Positions 57,663 through 64,000 of a stretch of DNA of 64,000 nt are shown piece after piece (positions within the stretch are counted from its first letter, which is position 1; each line of letters opens with the position of its first letter). The notes beneath the pieces are model-generated. The model made no database searches. It was given only the letters and a program-made list of their open reading frames with translations, and was not told the DNA's origin. The translations under genes were made by a program, and so were the position numbers. Source of the DNA: Chloroflexota bacterium (lineage in GTDB: Bacteria; Chloroflexota; Anaerolineae; Anaerolineales; Villigracilaceae); the NCBI GenBank assembly GCA_019873655.1, contig JAIOAU010000002.1, forward strand, positions 62,001 to 126,000, read 5' to 3'.

Positions 57663-58574
57663 ATGACAGACATTACCGGTATCGTTTTCGACCTCCGCCG
57701 TTATTCCATCCATGACGGCCCCGGCATCCGCACGGCAGTCTTCCTCAAGGGCTGTCCGCTGGCCTGCCGCTGGTGTCACAACCCGGAGGGCCGCGCCTAT
57801 GGGCCGGAACTCCTCTTCCGGCCGGGGCGCTGCATCCTGTGCGACGACTGTCTGAGCGTTTGTCCGAATGCGGCCATCAGCCGCAGCGGCGACGAAATCC
57901 GCATCGCCCGCGATCGCTGCCGGGTCAGCGGGGCCTGCGCGGCCGTCTGCCCGACCCAGGCGCTGGAAATCGTCGGCCGCGAGATGACCGTCGCCCAAGT
58001 CCTGGAAGACATCGAACGCGACCGGCCCTTCTACGAACAATCCGGCGGCGGCGTGACCTTCACCGGCGGCGAGCCGCTCGCCCAGCCGGACTTTCTGCGC
58101 GCCCTGCTGCAAGCCTGCCGGACCCGCGGCCTGCACACCGCCCTGGACACCTGCGGCTACGCCCCCTGGGCCGTCCTAGACGAAATCCGCCCGCTCGTGG
58201 ACCTCTTCCTCTACGACCTGAAACTGATGGACGACGCCTGCCACCAGGAGTGGACCGGCGTCTCGAACGCGGAGGTTCTCGCCAACCTGCGGCGGCTCTC
58301 GGAGGCCGGGCAGGAGGTTTTTGTCCGCCTCCCGCTCGTTCCCGGCGTCAATGACGGCGAGGAGAATCTCCGGCAAACCGGCGCGTTCCTGGCCTCGTTG
58401 CCGACCGTCCCCGCGGTCGAACTGCTCGCCTATCACCACATTGCCGAGGCGAAATATGCCGGCCTGGGACGGGAATATGGATTGAACATCCGTCCGCCGG
58501 ACGCGGAACACATGAGACGGTGCGCCGCCATGCTGGACGAATATGGAATTCGGGTGGTGAATGCCAACCGATGA
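57663..58574 (+). CDS. Glycyl-radical-enzyme activase (PflA-like radical SAM protein)
   Basis: A 303-residue radical SAM enzyme. The CxxxCxxC cluster is [14 protein letters not shown] near 30-43. A ferredoxin-like insert with two [4Fe-4S] motifs follows ([13 protein letters not shown] and [13 protein letters not shown]). Then come [17 protein letters not shown] and [10 protein letters not shown]. It abstracts hydrogen to create the glycyl radical of its partner, which is the adjacent hypD gene 43 nt downstream. The two-cluster insert is shared by activases of HypD, glycerol dehydratase and similar enzymes. Confidence 0.93.
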   Translation: MTDITGIVFDLRRYSIHDGPGIRTAVFLKGCPLACRWCHNPEGRAYGPELLFRPGRCILCDDCLSVCPNAAISRSGDEIRIARDRCRVSGACAAVCPTQALEIVGREMTVAQVLEDIERDRPFYEQSGGGVTFTGGEPLAQPDFLRALLQACRTRGLHTALDTCGYAPWAVLDEIRPLVDLFLYDLKLMDDACHQEWTGVSNAEVLANLRRLSEAGQEVFVRLPLVPGVNDGEENLRQTGAFLASLPTVPAVELLAYHHIAEAKYAGLGREYGLNIRPPDAEHMRRCAAMLDEYGIRVVNANR

Positions 58575-58617
58575 GAGGTACAATATCCGCAAGAAAGAAC
58601 GACGTTTGGAGACGCCT

Positions 58618-60972
58618 ATGCCCATGACCGATCGCGTCCGCAAATTGCGCCAGCAATCCCTCGATGCCGAGGAGACCCTCTCCGCCGAGCGCGCCCTCCT
58701 GTTGACCGAATTCTATCGGCAGGACTTGGGCCTTCTGTCCGTTCCCGTGCGGCGGGCGATGGCCTTTGCCTATCTGATGGAACACAAGACGGTCGTCATC
58801 AACGAGGGCGAACTGATCGTCGGCGAGAAGGGACCTGCCCCCAAACACGCCCCCACCTACCCGGAACTGTGCTGCCACACCCTCGAGGACCTCGACATCC
58901 TGAACTCGCGCCCGAAGACCTCGTTCAAGGTCGGCCCGGAGACGCGCCGCGCCTACGAGGAACAGGTCATCCCCTTCTGGCAGGGCAAATCCATGCGCGA
59001 TCTCATCTTCGCCGAGATGACGCCGGAGTGGAAGGCGGCCTACGAGGCCGGAATCTTCACCGAATTCATGGAGCAGCGCGCCCCCGGCCACACCGTCCTG
59101 GACGACAAAATCTACCGCAAGGGCATGCTCGACTTCATCGCCGACATCGACGCCCGTCTGGCGTCGCTCGATTACTTGCATGACCCCGAAGCCTACGCCA
59201 AGCAGGAAGAACTGAAGGCCATGCGCATCTGCGCCCGGGCGCTGATTCGCTTCGGGGAGCGATACGCCGAGGAGGCGCGGCGGCAGGCGCGAGCGGAGTC
59301 CGATCCGCAGCGCCGCGCCGAACTGGAGAGAATCGCCGAGGTCTGCACCCGCGTCCCGGCCCACGCGCCGCGCGATTTCTGGGAGGCGCTGCAATACTAC
59401 TGGTTCGTCCACCTGGGCGTGACCACCGAACTCAACACCTGGGACTCGTTCTGCCCCGGCCACCTCGACCGCCACCTGCTGCCGTTCTATGACCTGGCTG
59501 CTCACCCGCGCGAGTATTACGAGGAATTGCTCCAGTGCTTCTGGATCAAGTTCAACAATCAGCCCGCCCCGCCCAAGGTCGGAGTGACGGCGGCCGAGAG
59601 CGGCACCTACACCGACTTCGCCCAGATCAACCTCGGCGGCCTCCTGACCGACGGCTCGGACGGCGTCAACGAGGTCACCTACCTGCTGCTCGATGTGATC
59701 GAGGAAATGCGCCTCTTGCAGCCGTCCTCCTCCATCCAGGTCAGCGAACAGAACCCGGACGAATTCATCAAGCGCGCCGCCAGAATCATTCGCACCGGCT
59801 TCGGCCAGCCGTCGGTCTTCAATGCCGACCTGGTGGTGCAGGAGATGGTGCGGGTGGGCAAGTCGCTCGAGGACGCCCGCAACGGCGGCACGAGCGGCTG
59901 TGTGGAGACCGGCGCGTTCGGCAAGGAAGCCTACATCCTGACCGGTTACTTCAACATTCCCAAGATTCTCGAACTGACCCTGCACGACGGCTTCGACCCG
60001 CGCACGAAGAAGCAACTCGGCCCCCACACCGGCGACCCGCGCACCTTCGCCTCCTTCGACGACCTCTTCGCGGCTTTCGAGAAGCAGATGCTGCATTTCA
60101 TCGACATCAAAGTCCGGGGCAATAACGTCATCGAGCGCCTCTACGCCGCCTACCTGCCGGCGCCCTTCCTGTCCCTCCTGATCGACGACTGCATTCAGAA
60201 GGGCAGGGACTATCACGACGGCGGGCCGCGCTACAACACCTCCTACATCCAGGGCGTCGGCATGGGGACGATCACCGATTGCCTGGCGGCGCTCAAATAT
60301 CACGTCTTCGACCATCGGACCTGGACGATGGACGCCTTCCTGCGCATGCTGGAAGCGGACTTTGCAGGGTATGAGCGCGAGCGCCAGATTCTGCTCAACA
60401 AGACTCCCCGCTACGGAAACGACGACGACTATGCCGACGACCTGCTGAAGCGCGTCTTCGAGGCCTATTACAACGCCATCGAGGGCCGCCGGAACACGCG
60501 CGGCGGCGAGTATCACATCGATCTGCTGCCGACCACCTGCCACATCTACTTCGGTTCGGTGACCGGGGCGACGCCGGACGGACGCCGCGCCTGGTCGCCG
60601 TTATCGGAGGGCATCTCCCCCGTCCAGGGCGCGGACCGGCGCGGCCCGACCGCTGTGCTCCGTTCGGCGGCCAAGATGGATCACGTCCGCACCGGCGGCA
60701 CGCTGCTCAACCAAAAATTCACGCCCTCTCTGCTCGCCGACGAGACCGGCCTGGACGCGCTGGTCGGCCTCGTCCGCGCCTATTTCAAGTTGGGCGGGCA
60801 TCACATCCAGTTCAACGTGGTGGACGCCGAGACGCTGCGCCGGGCGCAGCAGCACCCCGAAGAATACCGCGACCTGATCGTGCGCGTCGCCGGTTACTCG
60901 GACTACTTCTGCGACCTGAGCGAGGCCTTGCAAAACGAAATCATCGCCCGCACCGAGCACCAGTCGTTCTAA
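58618..60972 (+). CDS. hypD: trans-4-hydroxy-L-proline dehydratase (glycyl radical enzyme)
   Basis: A 784-residue glycyl radical enzyme. Active-site Cys is C428 in GGTSGCVETGAFGKEAY with E430 as base; the radical site is G759 in VRVAGYSDYF. The spacing of 331 residues equals that of C. difficile HypD as I recall it. Long stretches also look like that protein, such as AAYEAGIFTEFMEQRAPGHT and FNNQPAPPKVGVT. It removes water from 4-hydroxyproline to give pyrroline-5-carboxylate under anoxic conditions. The usual partner reductase gene proC is not adjacent. The ATG at 58618 follows GGAG by 6 nt; an upstream in-frame start would overlap the activase gene. Confidence 0.9.
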   Translation: MPMTDRVRKLRQQSLDAEETLSAERALLLTEFYRQDLGLLSVPVRRAMAFAYLMEHKTVVINEGELIVGEKGPAPKHAPTYPELCCHTLEDLDILNSRPKTSFKVGPETRRAYEEQVIPFWQGKSMRDLIFAEMTPEWKAAYEAGIFTEFMEQRAPGHTVLDDKIYRKGMLDFIADIDARLASLDYLHDPEAYAKQEELKAMRICARALIRFGERYAEEARRQARAESDPQRRAELERIAEVCTRVPAHAPRDFWEALQYYWFVHLGVTTELNTWDSFCPGHLDRHLLPFYDLAAHPREYYEELLQCFWIKFNNQPAPPKVGVTAAESGTYTDFAQINLGGLLTDGSDGVNEVTYLLLDVIEEMRLLQPSSSIQVSEQNPDEFIKRAARIIRTGFGQPSVFNADLVVQEMVRVGKSLEDARNGGTSGCVETGAFGKEAYILTGYFNIPKILELTLHDGFDPRTKKQLGPHTGDPRTFASFDDLFAAFEKQMLHFIDIKVRGNNVIERLYAAYLPAPFLSLLIDDCIQKGRDYHDGGPRYNTSYIQGVGMGTITDCLAALKYHVFDHRTWTMDAFLRMLEADFAGYERERQILLNKTPRYGNDDDYADDLLKRVFEAYYNAIEGRRNTRGGEYHIDLLPTTCHIYFGSVTGATPDGRRAWSPLSEGISPVQGADRRGPTAVLRSAAKMDHVRTGGTLLNQKFTPSLLADETGLDALVGLVRAYFKLGGHHIQFNVVDAETLRRAQQHPEEYRDLIVRVAGYSDYFCDLSEALQNEIIARTEHQSF

Positions 60973-60984
60973 AAGGAGACGAAC

Positions 60985-61785
60985 ATGAAGAAGATTTTGC
61001 CCCTGCTCGGGCTTTTTCTGACCATGCTGGCCTGCAGCATTCCCCAGACGGTCACCCCTCCGCCGGTGACGACCGAACCGCCGTCCCCCGCACCACCTAC
61101 CGAAGAGACCGTCCAGGTCAATGCGACCTGCAACGAGTTATCTTTCTACCTCGACCCTGCTCTGGCTGCTTCGTACACTTGCGAGACCGTCCCGGCCTCG
61201 AATGTGGAATTCGAGATTTATCCTCAGTACACCAACGTTGTCTTGCAAGGGTACCCTCTGTCGGGTACGACTTTCACGCCCCACATTTCTGTCTTTCCCG
61301 TCGCCGCCTACAACGCCTTGCGCCCCGATTATGTCCCCGGCCGGCTGGTGGAATTGCAAGCCCTGACGGCCGGAGGCGCGCCCGGGACAGACGCCTTGCC
61401 CTTCCTGCCGCTTTTCAACGCCGCCCAGACCTTCCATGCCCAGTACCGGGTGGTTCCTTTTCAAAATGGCAGCGGCATCCGCTTCCTGACCCTCTACGCC
61501 CAGTATTTTGCCCCGGTCAACAACCAAGACGTGTTCTACACCTATCAGGCCCTCACCGCCGATGGTCAATACTGGGTCTCGGCGATTCTGCCGGTCAATC
61601 ACGCCATGCTGCCGCCCAACGCCGATAACCCGCCCGGCGGCCAGACCTGGGAGCAGTTCGGCAACAATTATGAACCTTATATCACCGACATGGTCAATCA
61701 GTTGAACGCCCAGCCGCCGGAGAGTTTTCTCCCCTCGCTGACGCTCCTCGACGCCCTGGCGCAGAGCATCATCATCCAGCCGTAA
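60985..61785 (+). CDS. Secreted lipoprotein, unknown function
   Basis: A 266-residue protein with signal peptide MKKILPLLGLFLTMLACS (lipobox MLAC), a Pro/Thr linker (about 20-45), then an alpha/beta body with no motif I recognise (NELSFYLDPALAASYTCE near 50). ATG follows AAAAGGAGACGAAC. It is 12 nt after hypD, so probably co-transcribed with it and perhaps linked to use of collagen-derived peptides; that link is speculative. Confidence 0.65.
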   Translation: MKKILPLLGLFLTMLACSIPQTVTPPPVTTEPPSPAPPTEETVQVNATCNELSFYLDPALAASYTCETVPASNVEFEIYPQYTNVVLQGYPLSGTTFTPHISVFPVAAYNALRPDYVPGRLVELQALTAGGAPGTDALPFLPLFNAAQTFHAQYRVVPFQNGSGIRFLTLYAQYFAPVNNQDVFYTYQALTADGQYWVSAILPVNHAMLPPNADNPPGGQTWEQFGNNYEPYITDMVNQLNAQPPESFLPSLTLLDALAQSIIIQP

Positions 61786-61787
61786 AT

Positions 61788-61822
61788 AAGAACCCGCTCC
61801 TTTCAGGGGAGCGGTTCTTTCT
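61788..61822. terminator. Terminator between the lipoprotein and MFS genes
   Basis: A 12-bp stem with one bulge (AAGAACCCGCTCC at 61788-61800 with GGAGCGGTTCTT at 61808-61819), TTCTTT-rich on the plus side and TTCTTATTT on the minus side. It overlaps the MFS stop codon. Confidence 0.8.
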
Positions 61823-63011
61823 CGCTTGGGTCTTTTTTGGCCGGGATGCGGATTCGGCTGGCGGCGAGGAAATTCAGGACGGCGATCACAACGCCCGCCA
61901 GGAAAACATACTGGAAACCGAACCGATTCCAGATGACGCCGCCAATCAGGGCGATGCTGATCGAAAAAATGTGGTCGATGGTCACCCCGGCGGTCAGCGC
62001 CGGTTGGACGTCGGCGTCCTCTTTGGCGATCTTTTTCATGTACATCGAGCGCGCCATCCCGACCGAAAATAACATTTGGTCGAGCAGAAAACAGGCGAAG
62101 ATAAGGACCAGCGCCGTCTGTTCGGCCAGAATGGATTTGGCAAATCCATAACCGAGGCAGACGAACACCAAAAGGACCGCCTCTGCCTGCAGAATCTTCT
62201 TCTCGCCGAAGCGGTCGATGGCCCGCCCCAGAAAGGGCTGGAACAGGATGCCGATGACGCCGCCGATGGTGAACAGCGTCGCCAGCGTCTCGGTCGGCTG
62301 GTTGAAAATGGTGACGATGACCCAGGGGGCGAAGGTGATGAAAATCTGCTTGCGCGAACCGGAAAGGACATTCAGGAGATAGAACAGGCAGTATTCGCGG
62401 TGCAGCCGCAGGAACGTGCGGGGCGGCCTGACCTCGTCCCGCTTCATTGCCAGCATCAGCGCCGCGGCCGCGCCCAGTCCGAGCGCCGCCAAAGCGAACG
62501 AATGCTCGAAGCGGAAGCCCAGAAAGCGGAAGCCCAAAACGACCAGGAAACTGCCCAGGATGGCGGCGAAATTGCGGATGGCGTTCAACTGACCCAGCCG
62601 CCGCCCGGTCTGGCCCTCGCGCGCCAGTTCCATGCCGATCGTCGAGGCCAGCGGCATCATCAGGTGCTGTCCCATGCTGTAGATGAATAGGAACAACACC
62701 ATAATTCCGTAACTCGCCGAGGCAAAACCGATCAAGAGCGCCCCCGCGGCGCTCATCAGCAGAGAGGCGGCGCTCAGTCGGCGGCTGCACAGAAACCACA
62801 ACGCCGCCGAGACGAACACCACTAGAAAGCCGGGCAACTCGCGCGGAAATTCCAGGAACGAACGCTGGAAGCCGGTCAAGTCGAAGCGGAAGTCGAGAAA
62901 GTTGTTGAAGGTGGAATCGTAGATGCTGTACGCCATCCCCATCATCAACGACGCGGCGGCGAACAGTTTCAACTCGCGGGGAATGCTTCCCCAACGGGCA
63001 ACAGGGTTCAT
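61803..63011 (-). CDS. MFS transporter (12 helices), unknown substrate
   Basis: A 402-residue major facilitator with about 12 hydrophobic helices. Near residue 20 it has MMGMAYSIYDSTFNNFL; a loop near 130 reads GREGQTGRRLGQLNAIRNF in place of motif A, and RAIDRFGEKKILQAEAVLL is the second-half motif. It ends in a basic tail (IPAKKDPSEKE). It precedes neither the mevalonate kinase nor another obvious partner; the two minus-strand genes are 10 nt apart and probably co-transcribed. Substrate unknown. Confidence 0.8.
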   Translation of the reverse strand: MNPVARWGSIPRELKLFAAASLMMGMAYSIYDSTFNNFLDFRFDLTGFQRSFLEFPRELPGFLVVFVSAALWFLCSRRLSAASLLMSAAGALLIGFASASYGIMVLFLFIYSMGQHLMMPLASTIGMELAREGQTGRRLGQLNAIRNFAAILGSFLVVLGFRFLGFRFEHSFALAALGLGAAAALMLAMKRDEVRPPRTFLRLHREYCLFYLLNVLSGSRKQIFITFAPWVIVTIFNQPTETLATLFTIGGVIGILFQPFLGRAIDRFGEKKILQAEAVLLVFVCLGYGFAKSILAEQTALVLIFACFLLDQMLFSVGMARSMYMKKIAKEDADVQPALTAGVTIDHIFSISIALIGGVIWNRFGFQYVFLAGVVIAVLNFLAASRIRIPAKKDPSEKEPLP

Positions 63012-63021
63012 CGATGGCCTC

Positions 63022-63948
63022 TCATGAGAGTGTGGTGATGATGGTCTGACGGGCCCCGGCGGACTGCAGGGCGGCGGCGACCGCCCCGGCGTTTTGCGGC
63101 TCGACCAGCGCGACCATGTTCCCCCCGCGCCCTCCGCCGCTCATCTTCGCCCCCAGCGCCCCGGACCCGCGGGCGGCGTCCACCAACCGGTCCAGTTCGG
63201 CGCTGGAGACGGTCAACTCTTGCAGGAGCGTGTGATTATCGTCCATCAGCGCGCCCAGCAGACGCCAGTCGCCCCGCTCGAGGGCGCTGCGCGCCGCCCG
63301 GACAATTTCCCCGATCTGGTCGAAGACCCGCTCCCAGCGCTGCGGATCGGCCTCCCAAAGCCTGCGGACGTCCGCGACCGATTCTTTTGTCGGCGCTGCA
63401 ACGCCCGTGTCGCCGATGACCAGCGTAAACGGCATTCCTACCTTTAGCCGCTCGATGGGCTGTCCCCGAACAAAGTACACCGCCTGGCCGTAGGTGATGA
63501 CCGTGTTGTCGATGCCCGAAGGCGTGCCGTGGTGCAATTTCTCGGCCTCGAAGGCCAGGGCGTTGACCTGTTCATCGGTCAGCGGCTGGCCCAGAAAGGC
63601 CGAAAGCGCCCGGATGACGGCCACGCTCACCGCCGCGCCGGAACCCAGGCCGGAGGCGACCGGAATGGTGGACCGAACGTGAACCGTGCAGTCGGGCGGG
63701 CGGGAGACGCCCAGGGCGGAGAACACGCTCCGGATGACGGCCGCCAGCGGCTGGTCGGGGGCGAGATCGGCCAGCGGGGCCGAGAGACCGACGTCCGGCG
63801 CTTTCACCCAGACCCCGCCGCGGGCGTCCGCGCCGACCGTCGCTGTCGCCTGCACCTGAGTCACCGGCGCGGCCAGGGCCGGGCGTCCGTAAACGACGGC
63901 GTGTTCGCCGAACAGGATGATCTTGCCGGGCGCGGAAGCAGTTGCCAT
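63022..63948 (-). CDS. mvk: Mevalonate kinase
   Basis: A 308-residue GHMP kinase. It begins with ASAPGKIILFGEHAVVYGRPA, has the ATP loop PVASGLGSGAAVSVAVI near 100 and ends with KMSGGGRGGNMVALV near 275. Glu/Asp residues for the substrate lie in KLHHGTPSGIDNTV near 150. It phosphorylates mevalonate in isoprenoid synthesis, so this organism should have a mevalonate pathway, as is known for many Chloroflexota, in place of or beside the MEP pathway. The next minus-strand gene upstream is a membrane protein; the rest of the pathway is not in the window. Confidence 0.93.
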   Translation of the reverse strand: MATASAPGKIILFGEHAVVYGRPALAAPVTQVQATATVGADARGGVWVKAPDVGLSAPLADLAPDQPLAAVIRSVFSALGVSRPPDCTVHVRSTIPVASGLGSGAAVSVAVIRALSAFLGQPLTDEQVNALAFEAEKLHHGTPSGIDNTVITYGQAVYFVRGQPIERLKVGMPFTLVIGDTGVAAPTKESVADVRRLWEADPQRWERVFDQIGEIVRAARSALERGDWRLLGALMDDNHTLLQELTVSSAELDRLVDAARGSGALGAKMSGGGRGGNMVALVEPQNAGAVAAALQSAGARQTIITTLS

Positions 63949-63951
63949 GGA

Positions 63952-64000
63952 TTAGACGAAATAGAACACAGCCAGGACGGTCAATCCCCACAGGATGAGA
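63952..64000 (-). CDS. C-terminus of a membrane protein, gene extends beyond the window
   Basis: About 15 codons on the minus strand reading LILWGLTVLAVFYFV followed by TAA, 3 nt before the mevalonate kinase ATG. The hydrophobic run looks like the last TM helix of a membrane protein in the same operon. Nothing more can be said. Confidence 0.5.
   Translation of the reverse strand, partial: LILWGLTVLAVFYFV

Overview
The window reads as a high-GC chromosomal segment from a Chloroflexota bacterium, most likely class Anaerolineae. This is an inference from gene content: lipoproteins and surface proteins with long Thr/Pro linkers, a multi-GAF histidine kinase, a mevalonate-pathway kinase, an SPFH protein with a DNA-binding tail, AbiE-like pairs, xanthine dehydrogenase-type molybdoenzymes, and fused housekeeping enzymes (AroK-AroB, GlyA-GcvT). 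No phage, plasmid, IS element or CRISPR array was found. Almost all genes are chromosomal and densely packed.

Layout. 1-2.4 kb: a truncated YfcC-like carrier and a DHA2 drug exporter. 2.5-8.2 kb: an OmpR-type response regulator with its kinase, then a 1235-residue PAS/5xGAF kinase. 8.2-10.4 kb: tRNA-Arg, rplS, a C26 peptidase and murI. 10.4-15.1 kb (minus): acyl-CoA carboxylase genes with a CYTH protein. 15.3-16.7 kb: a ComEA-like protein, a methyltransferase and a small membrane protein. 16.7-21.6 kb (minus): plsX, a membrane protein, a DinG-type helicase/exonuclease and a DUF2007 protein. 21.6-26.6 kb: tRNA-Leu, an amino-acid ABC permease and binding protein, an M28 peptidase and Nnr. 26.9-31.7 kb (minus): SPFH-HTH protein, XdhC with a membrane protein, an AbiE-like pair and a CBS-containing family II pyrophosphatase. 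32.0-37.6 kb (minus): a molybdenum hydroxylase operon (FAD subunit, membrane phosphatase, fused FeS-Mo subunit) full of short repeats. 37.8-46.5 kb (plus): pheA, then the complete shikimate pathway plus chorismate mutase and prephenate dehydrogenase in one operon. 46.7-52.9 kb: a lipoprotein, two gene remnants, a GlyA-GcvT fusion, a DhaL-like protein and tRNA-Val. 53-57.6 kb: a FAH-family hydrolase, a surface protein and a Cache-type kinase. 57.7-61 kb: the glycyl-radical hydroxyproline dehydratase HypD and its activase. 61-64 kb: a lipoprotein, an MFS carrier, mevalonate kinase and the tail of a membrane protein.

The strongest find is the leader of the aro operon (38673-38878). It has a consensus promoter, a 29-codon peptide in which 7 of 9 consecutive codons are Phe or Tyr, and a perfect 13-bp terminator directly before the ribosome site of the chorismate mutase gene. 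This is the architecture of ribosome-mediated attenuation, here controlling nearly all of aromatic amino-acid synthesis. Other notable points: the molybdenum hydroxylase has lost all four Cys ligands of its plant-type [2Fe-2S] cluster and carries in-frame short tandem repeats; GlyA is fused to GcvT through an extra domain; a tyrA fragment lies at the end of the aro operon; and several genes have a -10 box 6 nt from their start codon, implying leaderless mRNAs.

Limits: all calls come from reading the sequence. Family names rest on recognised motifs and not on searches, and start codons were chosen by Shine-Dalgarno spacing.
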